In this document: piece after piece, positions 6,256-13,336 of the stretch | Layout: every line of letters begins with the position of its first letter | Position numbering within the stretch: position 1 is the stretch's first letter | Assembly (NCBI GenBank): GCA_025929855.1 | Contig: JAICPK010000004.1 | Coordinates: 1 to 15,431 of the forward strand | Direction of reading: 5' to 3' | Source: Nitrososphaera sp. | GTDB taxonomy: Archaea > Thermoproteota > Nitrososphaeria > Nitrososphaerales > Nitrososphaeraceae | DNA length: 15,431 nucleotides | Position numbers and translations under genes: made by a program | Notes under the pieces: generated by a model | Databases searched by the model: none | Seen by the model: the letters and a program-made list of their open reading frames with translations, nothing else | What the model was told of the DNA's origin: nothing

Positions 6256-7064
6256 TTTCTGATAACCTCCAATACCTTGTGCATAGGTGCCTGGAGCCTT
6301 TTCATGTATTCAATTGCACTCTGAGAGAAGATTGTTAACCTTATTGGCTTAGAACCAGGCACCAGATCAAGGATACTTACATCCTTCGCATGCTTGATGT
6401 CAACGCCTACTATTGATTGGGAAAGCCCGACAAGTTTAGAGTCGTTTCCAACTATAATGAGGGCACTAGTTCCAGACCGAGTTGACCTTCCTCTGCGCCT
6501 TGGGGTTCCTGATCTTGCCTTTCGCATCATACTAGCCCGAGCAATATCATCTCCGAGCCCAAGACGTATCAGCGCATTCTTGAGATCTTTGGTTTTCGCT
6601 ATTGATTCAATGTCGTTTGAAACGATTAAAGGAAGTTTAACATCATTACCTATCTTGTGGCCACGTTGTTGTACCAGCTCCTTTTGTGCTGTAACTGCTA
6701 TTGCAGAGCAAAACCCAAGCTGTTTTTCTTTATGGTTGATTTTTTTGTAAATGATTTTCCAAGACTCTGGCGGGTGGGCAACTCTTCCATGTCTTACGCC
6801 AGCTACACCGGCAGCCTGGCCTGCCCTAGGAAAGCCTTCTCCTCGAGCCCTTGCAAGGCGTGCAATCCCAAGCCCTGTATTGCGGGACTCAGCACTAACC
6901 ATCTCGCCAGCAGCAGGATATCGTCCCTGTCTTTGATATGAATGCGAAAGGACGTTTACGTATACTTTATGAATCACTTCAGGTCGATAGGGGGTGTCAA
7001 AAACTGCAGGTAGTTCTATCTCGTCAGATTCTGCGCCATCTAGCCCAATAACTTTGACTTTCAT
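6252..7064 (-). CDS. rpl4: Large subunit ribosomal protein uL4 (L4)
   Basis: uL4 reaches the peptide exit tunnel with a long basic loop. The 270-residue protein is of the archaeal/eukaryotic type. It has an N-terminal part with IELPAVFDTPYRPEVIHKV, the basic tunnel loop with AGEMVSAESRNTGLG and GQAAGVAGVRHGRVAHPP, and a C-terminal Rossmann-like domain (SGTSALIIVGNDSKLV, then GVDIKHAKDVSILDLVPGSKP). ATG 7064 overlaps the uL3 stop as ATGA, and GGAGG sits about 10 nt upstream. Confidence 0.97.
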   Translation of the reverse strand: MKVKVIGLDGAESDEIELPAVFDTPYRPEVIHKVYVNVLSHSYQRQGRYPAAGEMVSAESRNTGLGIARLARARGEGFPRAGQAAGVAGVRHGRVAHPPESWKIIYKKINHKEKQLGFCSAIAVTAQKELVQQRGHKIGNDVKLPLIVSNDIESIAKTKDLKNALIRLGLGDDIARASMMRKARSGTPRRRGRSTRSGTSALIIVGNDSKLVGLSQSIVGVDIKHAKDVSILDLVPGSKPIRLTIFSQSAIEYMKRLQAPMHKVLEVIRK

Positions 7065-8059
7065 CTCACAACTACCTCCAAGACCTTTGGTTCTACCACC
7101 TTCTTCGACACAGCGCGTATTGGCTGTCTCATCTTTACAAACCGCTTTGGAACACCTGGGACTGAGCCTCTTACCACAATGTAGTCACCTCTAACTAGCC
7201 CAAAGTGTTTAAAGCCGCCTGAGGGGTTTATCGAATTCTCTGCGTCTTTGTCCGTGTTTGAAATTACCAGTATCCGCTTGTTATATTCAGTTCTCTGATG
7301 GAATCCCCTCTGACCCTGCCTGGCGACAGTGTACATGACTACAGCGGGTGAGATTGGACCCAATGTACCGACAGCGCGGACGCTCTTTCTTGATTTGTGT
7401 TGTTTTCTCTTAACGCCAAACCTAGTTATTGGACCTTCTATACCTTTGCCACGAGTTATACCAAAAACATCAATATTCTGACCAATTTGAAAAACATCAG
7501 TTATTTTTATTTCCTTTCCCAGAATGCTTCTTACGTAATCATATTGCGACCTAACGTTCTCACCAGAAACCGCCACTTCAAAAACGAAAGGTACTTTTTG
7601 TGCAAGGCCGATTGAATTTGGAGACACAGCAACAACCGCCATCACATCGCTTGCACCATCGAGGAGAGATTCTGCCTTTGACAATCCATCATCCTTACTC
7701 TTCGCATCAAACTTGCGCGGTAACTCTTTTGGTAGGTCCTTCGCATAGACATCAAATATAGCGTGCTGACCGTAAAGATCATGTTTGTAACCGCGAATGC
7801 CGATAATCCTCATCGGTGGCGTCGCAATTACAGTTGCAGCATTCAACAGTTGCTTGCCGAAATTTGGAGTCTTTTCCCTATCATCGACCGTCAGGATCTG
7901 AATGCCACCAGCTTTGAAACCTGCAAAACCTAAAAGAGAACTCTTCTCTGCTGCAAGCTGAGGCCAGGTTCTTACTCTCGCCTCTAAACTCTTAGCTCTT
8001 GCTCTTGGTCTAAAAGCAATGCTACCCCTTCTTGGGGCGCTATACTTACGATGACCCAT
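7061..8059 (-). CDS. rpl3: Large subunit ribosomal protein uL3 (L3), first gene of the cluster
   Basis: uL3 organises 23S rRNA close to the peptidyl transferase centre. The 332-residue product is the long archaeal/eukaryotic form, starting MGHRKYSAPRRGSIAFRPR. Core segments are LLGFAGFKAGGIQILTVDDRE, PPMRIIGIRGY, and FGITRGKGIEGPITRFGVKRKQHKSRKSVRAVGTLGP with the GQRGFHQRTEYNKRI stretch after it. A GGTG motif lies 8 nt before ATG 8059, and a TATA-like element about 30 nt before it. It heads the whole minus-strand ribosomal transcription unit in this window. Confidence 0.97.
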   Translation of the reverse strand: MGHRKYSAPRRGSIAFRPRARAKSLEARVRTWPQLAAEKSSLLGFAGFKAGGIQILTVDDREKTPNFGKQLLNAATVIATPPMRIIGIRGYKHDLYGQHAIFDVYAKDLPKELPRKFDAKSKDDGLSKAESLLDGASDVMAVVAVSPNSIGLAQKVPFVFEVAVSGENVRSQYDYVRSILGKEIKITDVFQIGQNIDVFGITRGKGIEGPITRFGVKRKQHKSRKSVRAVGTLGPISPAVVMYTVARQGQRGFHQRTEYNKRILVISNTDKDAENSINPSGGFKHFGLVRGDYIVVRGSVPGVPKRFVKMRQPIRAVSKKVVEPKVLEVVVR

Positions 8060-8085
8060 AGATACTGCACCACACTGCCTCTCCC

Positions 8086-8093
8086 TTTAATAA
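8086..8093 (-). promoter_or_regulatory. Putative TATA box of the uL3 ribosomal cluster
   Basis: Minus-strand TTATTAAA lies 26 nt before the uL3 ATG. This predicts transcription starting within a few nt of the start codon, so the mRNA would have a very short or no leader even though a GGTG motif is present. It would be the main promoter for uL3 to uL6, as no comparable gap follows until uL6. Confidence 0.6.
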
Positions 8094-8227
8094 GTCATTT
8101 GACCAAAGTAGATGGTAATAGCAAATACATGAAAAACATGAAAATTCGACAGTAATATTTAGAATACGTATTGCTAGATTGCCACATCGAGGTGTAGCGT
8201 GAGAGGGTAATACATGAGTTTGCTCAC

Positions 8228-8249
8228 AGAGAGAGAGAGAGAGACACAC
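8228..8249. repeat. AG/AC dinucleotide tract
   Basis: An uninterrupted run of AG dinucleotides (8228-8244) passes into a short AC run ending at 8249, in the non-coding space between uL3 and the zinc-finger gene. It is the only simple-sequence tract of this type in the window. No function can be read from it. Confidence 0.8.
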
Positions 8250-8304
8250 GCACATACGTTCTGCTATTGCAGGCAACCAGTAGCCTCCTAGATTGGAACA
8301 GATT

Positions 8305-8460
8305 TTATGGCTTATGGTCTAAACTCTTGTGCAAATTAAGCTCATTGTCGGACTTGAATAATTTGCCACATGCAGGGCATACAAATGGCTGGCTTATCCT
8401 GGCCCGAGGATTAGCTTTGTCGCCACTGTCCGTAGTCGGACCAATGCTGGAAGCAGACAT
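8305..8460 (-). CDS. 51-residue C2H2 zinc-finger protein, function unknown
   Basis: A short reading frame between uL3 and the SPOUT gene starts at ATG 8460 and ends TAA at 8305. After a polar N-terminal segment of about 26 residues (MSASSIGPTTDSGDKANPRA) it carries one classical C2H2 finger, CPACGKLF...LNLHKSLDH: Cys28 and Cys31, then 12 residues to His44, then 4 to His49. The finger's usual hydrophobic positions (F, L) are present. A TATA-like element 25 nt before the ATG and no ribosome site suggest a leaderless mRNA. Single-finger mini-proteins are frequent in archaea and usually of unknown role; nucleic-acid binding is only an inference. An intact motif and fitting promoter argue that this is a real gene. 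Confidence 0.8.
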   Translation of the reverse strand: MSASSIGPTTDSGDKANPRARISQPFVCPACGKLFKSDNELNLHKSLDHKP

Positions 8461-8485
8461 GTTACTAATTACTCATTAGGAGCAG

Positions 8486-8495
8486 TATTAAATTT
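8486..8495 (-). promoter_or_regulatory. Putative TATA box of the zinc-finger gene
   Basis: Minus-strand AAATTTAATA ends 25 nt before ATG 8460, the spacing expected for transcription beginning at the start codon. Confidence 0.55.
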
Positions 8496-8822
8496 ATCAG
8501 TTACAGTAGGATTCTAGGTAGAAGATACTCTTTTTACAATAAAATCGGATACAATATTCCTTTTGCTATGTTGTTTATGTTTCTATGAAATGAGAAGATA
8601 TACATCTCGAAAATGCTATTGGTTCAGGTGCCACAGAACATGCGGTATCTCATGAGGCATGTAGCGTTCAATTGCAGTCTACTACATGCTTTTAACTGAA
8701 GAATAGATTCTTCACGGATCGGATGAGCGTGCTTCCGGAAACTATTGATTATAGTTTCACGATACGTTGGCCTGTGTTAGTATTTCTCCGAAGATCTTAT
8801 TCAGGCTGAGCCGAATGTTTGG
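8496..8822. other. Non-coding stretch rich in inverted repeats
   Basis: I see no convincing gene here. It contains several inverted repeats: GCATGTAG/CTACATGC (8657-8664 and 8682-8689, followed by TTTT on the plus strand), the near-palindrome GAAGAAT-AG-ATTCTTC (8698-8713), GAAACTAT/ATAGTTTC with a 5-nt loop (8738-8758), and AAGATCTT (8791-8798). They lie just downstream of the SPOUT gene stop. They could be a 3' untranslated structure, a small RNA, or remnants of a small mobile element. No flanking direct repeats were identified. Confidence 0.5.
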
Positions 8823-9659
8823 TTAACTGTAAAGTGTACTATTCAATATGGCTAGAGTTCCAAGTACCGCTTCTTCGAGTCTTACAGTTTCAGTGCCTTG
8901 ATTTGGAAACATATTCACAACATATTCGTACGGCCTGACGCTGGCACCTTCCTTGGCGAGGATCTCATGAACGCCGTGCTTGGGCGCTCCAAACACAACT
9001 AGAATATTCTGAACATTTTTGGTGTGTTCAGCAAGTCCCGTCTCAATGTTTTTAAAGTATCGACCCTTTCTCGACGTAATAATTATGGCAGTTTTCTCAA
9101 CACTTGCAAGAAGCTTCGAAAGTGAAGGAACCTCTTTTACTTCATAGCCCCAATAGTCAAGAATGTCTTCGTCTGTTGCTTGGATAGCCTTGAGGTTTGG
9201 ATAGGATGAGGTCAATTTGACATTCACTCTCTTACCTTCAAGACCCTCACCTGCAAAGGGCACAAGAGATCCTAGGCCTACTTCAACAAAGAGCTGACCC
9301 TTAACCTTGACGATAACGCCTGTGCGGACATCACCTGCTTTCGCTTTCTTGATGTCTTCGAGTACCCTATGGTGGGGCGCCTTTATCGGGTGAAGTATCC
9401 CTGCGTATTGGAGCTGATGCATCATGGGAAACAGTATTTTTCGGAGGTACTGGGGTGTGTCAAGATAGCGGAGGATTGTCTTGAGCAAATCAAGATCGTC
9501 TTTTTCGAATTGAGATAGAGCATCGTGATAGATGTACACCCTCTTGGTTCTAAAAATGGAGCAGGCACGAGCAAACTGCGCTATTTTTATGCTTTTGTCT
9601 CGCTTTGTCTGCTCATCGGAAAGTGAGGAATCTGGTATTGTGATCCAAAGATTAGGCAT
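8823..9659 (-). CDS. SPOUT-fold RNA methyltransferase (COG2106/DUF171 type)
   Basis: The 278-residue protein resembles the archaeal family often encoded beside uL3 and related to human SPOUT1/C9orf114, thought to methylate RNA using S-adenosylmethionine. The N-terminal part (residues 1-95) includes IKIAQFARACSIFRTKRVYIYHD and LLKTILRYLDTPQYLRK. An OB-like insert follows (about 100-170, with GDVRTGVIVKVKGQLFVEVGLG). The SPOUT knot region lies at the end: LVVFGAPKHGVHEIL (220-234) and FPNQGTETVRLEEAVLGTLAILN (251-273). The exact target base is not deducible. ATG 9659 shares one nt with the redoxin stop, so the two are co-transcribed. Confidence 0.88.
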   Translation of the reverse strand: MPNLWITIPDSSLSDEQTKRDKSIKIAQFARACSIFRTKRVYIYHDALSQFEKDDLDLLKTILRYLDTPQYLRKILFPMMHQLQYAGILHPIKAPHHRVLEDIKKAKAGDVRTGVIVKVKGQLFVEVGLGSLVPFAGEGLEGKRVNVKLTSSYPNLKAIQATDEDILDYWGYEVKEVPSLSKLLASVEKTAIIITSRKGRYFKNIETGLAEHTKNVQNILVVFGAPKHGVHEILAKEGASVRPYEYVVNMFPNQGTETVRLEEAVLGTLAILNSTLYS

Positions 9660-10321
9660 TACTCTCCTATCAGCTCTTCAACTGCACCTTCCAAAAAGCC
9701 ATTTTGTCCAAAGTAGGTTCCCCTCAAAACTCCTTTTCTGTCGACAAGGATCACGGAGGGTGTGCCGCGTAAAGCATATTCATCAAAAGTCTTAGCCGAG
9801 TACTCCTTTGATTTTAGATATTGTTTTACGCGCTGAATCAATACCTGTCTATCTTTTTCAGCATACGACCGAAAGCTGGGGATATTGGCTTCGATAAAGT
9901 CCATGACCTTACTGTGTGTCAGTGAGACAGATTGCTTGACTAACATGTCCATAGCAACAGGAAAAGGTATTTTGTAGGGTAGTTTACTGCCATCTCTTAT
10001 CTGGCCAGTGTCATTGAACGCACGATATGTCTCTCCTACGACTTCGCCTGTACTGACTAACTTTTGAAGGTTATCAAGGTTGTTCTTATCGAAATCCTCA
10101 AAGGCAGTGGCAAGACCGAGAACTGTTAGGCCCTTATCTCTATATCTTCTATAAATGTCAATTACTTCAGGTATGCTGTAAAGGAAGCAGCCAGGGCAAT
10201 TGACCTGAAATACTTCAATTAGCACGACATTGCCTCTCTCCTTGTCAATGTTTGTCGGTTCTCCCTGTATCCAGGTCGAGACCTCCAGATTTGGAGCTTT
10301 TGTGCCTATTGTCGCTACCAT
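9659..10321 (-). CDS. Thioredoxin-fold redoxin with CPGC motif (TlpA/AhpC-TSA-like)
   Basis: The 220-residue protein starts with the AhpC/TlpA-type segment GTKAPNLEVSTWIQG, then a beta strand VVLIEVFQVNCPGC carrying the redox pair Cys42/Cys45. RGTPSVILVDRKGVLRGTY near the C-terminus gives the cis-proline (Pro188) expected opposite the active site. Residues about 75-175 form a long helical insertion, larger than in short TlpA proteins. No signal peptide or membrane anchor is visible, so it probably acts in the cytosol as a disulfide reductase or peroxiredoxin-like enzyme; the substrate is unknown. It is first in a two-gene unit with the SPOUT methyltransferase, behind its own TATA box. Confidence 0.85.
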   Translation of the reverse strand: MVATIGTKAPNLEVSTWIQGEPTNIDKERGNVVLIEVFQVNCPGCFLYSIPEVIDIYRRYRDKGLTVLGLATAFEDFDKNNLDNLQKLVSTGEVVGETYRAFNDTGQIRDGSKLPYKIPFPVAMDMLVKQSVSLTHSKVMDFIEANIPSFRSYAEKDRQVLIQRVKQYLKSKEYSAKTFDEYALRGTPSVILVDRKGVLRGTYFGQNGFLEGAVEELIGE

Positions 10322-10349
10322 TGTTATTAATCCAATTTAGCAGGATGTG

Positions 10350-10357
10350 TATAAATT
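10350..10357 (-). promoter_or_regulatory. Putative TATA box of the redoxin-SPOUT unit
   Basis: Minus-strand AATTTATA (as in CAATTTATAC) lies about 28 nt before the redoxin ATG and just after the psmA stop. No ribosome site precedes the ATG, which suits a leaderless mRNA. Confidence 0.55.
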
Positions 10358-10364
10358 GCTTTTA

Positions 10365-11102
10365 TCATGCCCCGCGCTTTGAGGCCCTATCTCTCGCAGT
10401 TGCAGCGTATCTTTGAATTTCATCTTCTTCTGCCTTTCGCATCGTCTTGGCTTTGGTATCGATTATCGCCATCTTCAAGTGCCTAGTGCTTGTCTTTTCC
10501 TCACTAACCAGATATATTGACTCTATGGCAAGAGCAGCGCCTTCTTCAAGAGCCATGTCCGGCTTGTAGCTTTTTTCTAGGAATTCAGTCACTTGATCGC
10601 TCCCTGCACCAATAGCGACGGCGTCATAGCCTATGTATGTGCCACTTGGATCTGTCAGATAAAGGGCAGAACCATTCTTGTCAACGCCTGCAAGTATCAA
10701 AGCAACGCCAAATGGTCTGACACCTGCGTACTGTGTAAATTGCTGAGCCATGTCTGCGAGGTTCTTAGCAACACCTTCAACATCTACGGGCTCATCATAT
10801 ATCAGCCTGTTGCTCTGTGCAAAGAACCTTGCATGGTCCACCTGAGTGCGCGCGTCAGGGATGTATCCCGCAGCCGCGACGCCTATGTGATCATCCACTT
10901 GAAAGATCTTTTGGGTAACATTTGATATCTGAAGCTTTCTCGTTTTTTCCTCTACTGCAAGGATTACTCCATCAGTACTTTTAACGCCTATTGCAAGTGT
11001 TCCACGTCTGACGGTTTCAATTGCATATTCTACCTGGTAGAGTCTTCCGTCTGGAGAAAATACTGTAATGGCTCTGTCATAGCCCGCTGCTGCTGGTAAC
11101 AA
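10365..11102 (-). CDS. psmA: Proteasome alpha subunit, TTG start
   Basis: The alpha subunit forms the outer rings of the archaeal 20S proteasome and gates substrate entry. The 245-residue product has the alpha-type signature near the N-terminus (GYDRAITVFSPDGRLYQVEY, residues 7-26) and the ETVRRGTLAIGVKSTDGVILAVEEK strand region. GVRPFGVALILAGVD and LYLTDPSGTY follow. There is no catalytic N-terminal threonine, as expected for alpha. A TAG lies three codons before the TTG at 11102, so translation must start at or after it. A TATA-like element upstream gives a short or absent leader. It is divergent from the DUF371 gene. Confidence 0.97.
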   Translation of the reverse strand: MLPAAAGYDRAITVFSPDGRLYQVEYAIETVRRGTLAIGVKSTDGVILAVEEKTRKLQISNVTQKIFQVDDHIGVAAAGYIPDARTQVDHARFFAQSNRLIYDEPVDVEGVAKNLADMAQQFTQYAGVRPFGVALILAGVDKNGSALYLTDPSGTYIGYDAVAIGAGSDQVTEFLEKSYKPDMALEEGAALAIESIYLVSEEKTSTRHLKMAIIDTKAKTMRKAEEDEIQRYAATARDRASKRGA

Positions 11103-11129
11103 TTCGATCTAATTTTTTTGTAATGTTCC

Positions 11130-11135
11130 ATTTAA
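11130..11135 (-). promoter_or_regulatory. Putative TATA box of psmA
   Basis: Minus-strand CTTAAATG lies about 28 nt before the TTG start. No GGTGA-type site is seen, so the mRNA is probably leaderless or nearly so. Confidence 0.5.
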
Positions 11136-11181
11136 GCCTACCTATGAGGGAATACTCCAAAGCAAATGCAACCTTGCATGA

Positions 11182-11190
11182 TTTTAATAA
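11182..11190 (+). promoter_or_regulatory. Putative TATA box of the DUF371 gene
   Basis: TTTTAATAA is centred 26 nt before ATG 11212. This favours that ATG over the in-frame GTG at 11197, which would lie only about 11 nt from the box. Confidence 0.6.
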
Positions 11191-11211
11191 CGTATAGTGG
11201 CACGAACAGCG

Positions 11212-11631
11212 ATGGTTCAGGATGAGGTGATATTTTACGGCCACCCAAATATTCGATCTCTTCATGCCAAGACTATTGAAATAACGAAGGATGAGCACCT
11301 GACACCTAGAGGCGACTGCATAATTGGAGTAAAAGCCAACAAGGCCTGCGCTGATTTGGACGAATCATTCAAGCACAGGCTAAAATCAAACTTGTCAGTA
11401 ATAAAAATAGAGATAATGGTTGGAGATGAATCATTCATTATATCAGGTAGAGGTGATGAGCGACTCAGCATGTTAAATTCAAATGACATAGTAATACGCA
11501 AGACAAATTTTGTATGCCCGAGAACGATGTCAGTTCTATGCGACAAGGCGTCTTCAGACGTGCCAAGGAAATTGGTAAGAATACTACAGGACCAACAGAC
11601 AAAGGGGATATTTAGAATTACGCTTGAATAA
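11212..11631 (+). CDS. DUF371 family protein
   Basis: The 139-residue protein matches what I recall of the archaeal DUF371 family. The conserved N-terminal half reads DEVIFYGHPNIRSLHAKTIEITKDEHLTPRGDCIIGVKANKACADL, with His11, His18, the TKDEHLT stretch and RGDCIIGV. The function of the family is not established. The second half has IEIMVGDESFIISGRGDERLSM and CPRTMSVLCDKAS. The start is set at ATG 11212 by the TATA spacing, 15 nt downstream of a possible GTG. The stop lies 2 nt from the stop of the convergent regulator, so their transcript ends probably overlap. It is divergent from psmA. Confidence 0.88.
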   Translation: MVQDEVIFYGHPNIRSLHAKTIEITKDEHLTPRGDCIIGVKANKACADLDESFKHRLKSNLSVIKIEIMVGDESFIISGRGDERLSMLNSNDIVIRKTNFVCPRTMSVLCDKASSDVPRKLVRILQDQQTKGIFRITLE

Positions 11632-11633
11632 TC

Positions 11634-12194
11634 TCATTTTTTGGTGTGCTTTTTTCCTCCACTGATTATTGCATATTCTTCACTTTGGAGTGTCTTAGCT
11701 AAAGCAGTGTTTAGTATCTCAAATGCAACGTACTCCTTGTAGTGGTCGCCTTTGCAAAGATTGCAGGTTTCCTTTCCACTAATCTCTGTAACAAATATTT
11801 CGTCTTCAAATATGCTTTTTAGAACTTTCACCAACCTTGAACTGGTATCTCCTATGAGCTTGTATTGTTTTTCAAGATTTGGGACATTATAGCTGAAAGC
11901 ACGGAGGGTTGGCATGTAATACTTTCTGACAGCACCCCTCACTTCCACCATTTTTGTGACTTCGATGAGGCCGGCATTCTTCAGAATGTCAAGATGATGT
12001 CTGATAGTAGTTGTGGCTTTTTTGTGACGGCCGCGACGAAGTATCTTGTATACCTCTTCTGTAGTCATTTGCCTATGACTTAAGATCTCTAGGATCTTTA
12101 TCCTAACAGGGTCATTTAGGGCATGAGCTGATTGATATCCTAGTGTGGTCACTCCTTTCAGCCTGACCTCATTCTCAAAAAGCGTTCCAACCAT
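11634..12194 (-). CDS. ArsR-like winged-helix transcriptional regulator
   Basis: Residues about 22-95 form a winged helix-turn-helix: HALNDPVRIKILEILSHRQMTTEEVYKIL, then the recognition helix region TTTIRHHLDILKNAGLIEV, and a wing ending VRGAVRKYYMP. The remaining 90 residues are mostly helical and include CNLCKGDH (Cys144, Cys147, His151), a possible metal or redox site, plus a lysine-rich end. The ligand and target genes are unknown. The ATG at 12194 has no clear ribosome site. The stop nearly touches the convergent DUF371 gene. Confidence is high for the fold and low for the role. Confidence 0.85.
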   Translation of the reverse strand: MVGTLFENEVRLKGVTTLGYQSAHALNDPVRIKILEILSHRQMTTEEVYKILRRGRHKKATTTIRHHLDILKNAGLIEVTKMVEVRGAVRKYYMPTLRAFSYNVPNLEKQYKLIGDTSSRLVKVLKSIFEDEIFVTEISGKETCNLCKGDHYKEYVAFEILNTALAKTLQSEEYAIISGGKKHTKK

Positions 12195-12502
12195 GGTGAC
12201 GGCAAGAAAGAATACGTGATTTAGTAAAAAGAGTATTATCAGTTCTATTTGCCCTTGTTGTTAAATGTTTTGACAGTTATAATTTTATTATACTTGATAT
12301 GCAGTCAATGTCTATTTAATACTCAAATTATGATGTCCTAGTCAATGTTATCACGAATGTCATAATAGTCTGATAGATACCAAAAATATACCAAAATATT
12401 ATGCACACAAATCTGACAGTAACTAATTAACTTTAGATGTATAAGCAAGGTTTCAACTTTATATGCCAACAAAGAATGATTATAACTAGTCCTAAAAAAG
12501 AG
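12195..12502. other. AT-rich intergenic stretch before the regulator
   Basis: No gene is visible. The stretch holds the upstream region of the ArsR-like gene (its closest TATA-like element is ACTAAAT about 30 nt before the ATG, weak), a near-direct repeat ACCAAAAATAT/ACCAAAATATT around 12378-12400, and two copies of GTCAATGT about 30-40 nt apart. These could be operator sites for the regulator, but that is a guess. Confidence 0.4.
12494..12499 (-). terminator. Poly-T terminator of purC
   Basis: On the minus strand a CTCTTTTTTAGG run begins 3 nt after the purC TAG stop. Archaeal RNA polymerase terminates at such T runs without needing a hairpin. Confidence 0.55.
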
Positions 12503-13336
12503 CTAAATCCTGCGACCGGTTATATGCTCATAGGCATAGATGTAACGCCTGCTCAAGTCATTAACCACTGGCGGGCTGATTTCAGGAGATTGCGGTTTTC
12601 TGCCTTCCTTGGCAAGCCTCTCTATTGCGTCCTTAAATCCGATCTTGATTAGCCAATCCCGCAACAGCTGTTTGTCATAGCTTTCCTGAGTTTTGCCTGG
12701 TTGGTAGGCAGCCTTGAGCCATAGCCGGCATTCGTCGGGTCCAAGGGAGTCTCCGAGGAGTATGTTGCCCCTTTCATCTAGACCAAATTCGAACTTGACA
12801 TCAGCTATGATAAATCCTGCCATATCAACGACTTCGGTCATTTTCTTGTAAAGAGATATTGATGTCTTTTCAAGGAAATCATAGTCGTTGTCAGACAAAA
12901 TGCCTAAAGAAATTACTGTGTGACGATCGATAGGTCTATCATGATCTTCAGATTTCGTGGTAGGATCGAATATTGGCTCAGGCAGTTTCGATCCCAAAAC
13001 TGGCCTGAAATCTGATGGAAGCTCTCTTCCCAAGCGTTCTTTATACCGTTCGGTAAAGCTACCATAAAAGTATCCTCTTACAACACATTCGATAGGAATC
13101 ATTTGTAATTTTTTGACCTCCATCTTATCCTCGGCGACTACTTTGACCATATGATTAGGAGTTTCAAGTGTATCAAACCAGAATTCTGCAAATTTGCATA
13201 AAACCTGACCCTTTCTTGGAATCGGCGTCGCCATCTTGACGTCAAAAGCAGAGATGCGATCTGAGAAATGGAACATTATATTCCCGTTGTCAAGCTCGTA
13301 TAAGTCCTTGACCTTTCCACTGCGCATCAGCCTCAT
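12503..13336 (-). CDS. purC: SAICAR synthetase (phosphoribosylaminoimidazole-succinocarboxamide synthase)
   Basis: PurC joins aspartate to CAIR using ATP to give SAICAR in purine biosynthesis. Visible motifs (numbering from ATG 13336): SGKVKDLYEL (6-15), DRISAFDVKMATPIPRKG, ECVVRGYFYGSF (83-94), the family signature IIADVKFEFG (about 176-185), and SLGPDECRLW (197-206). I chose ATG 13336 (277 residues) because it puts the typical few residues before GKVKD. A TTG at 13363 adds nine residues and an ATG at 13327 removes three. No ribosome site decides between them. The gene is divergent from purK-purE, which supply its substrate. Confidence 0.96.
   Translation of the reverse strand: MRLMRSGKVKDLYELDNGNIMFHFSDRISAFDVKMATPIPRKGQVLCKFAEFWFDTLETPNHMVKVVAEDKMEVKKLQMIPIECVVRGYFYGSFTERYKERLGRELPSDFRPVLGSKLPEPIFDPTTKSEDHDRPIDRHTVISLGILSDNDYDFLEKTSISLYKKMTEVVDMAGFIIADVKFEFGLDERGNILLGDSLGPDECRLWLKAAYQPGKTQESYDKQLLRDWLIKIGFKDAIERLAKEGRKPQSPEISPPVVNDLSRRYIYAYEHITGRRI

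Noticed and set aside
8046..8276. 76-codon minus-strand frame overlapping the uL3 start
   Set aside because: It covers the uL3 promoter and the AG repeat, has an odd composition and no family features.
8267..8479. 70-codon plus-strand frame in the uL3 upstream region
   Set aside because: It is antisense to the zinc-finger gene, which has a far better motif and promoter.
8657..8693. Stem plus TTTT as an intrinsic terminator on the plus strand
   Set aside because: No plus-strand gene lies upstream of it, and archaeal termination does not depend on such hairpins; it is kept only as part of the repeat cluster.
8496..8822. Possible tRNA or C/D box RNA in the gap
   Set aside because: I found no acceptor/T-arm pairing and no properly spaced C and D boxes.
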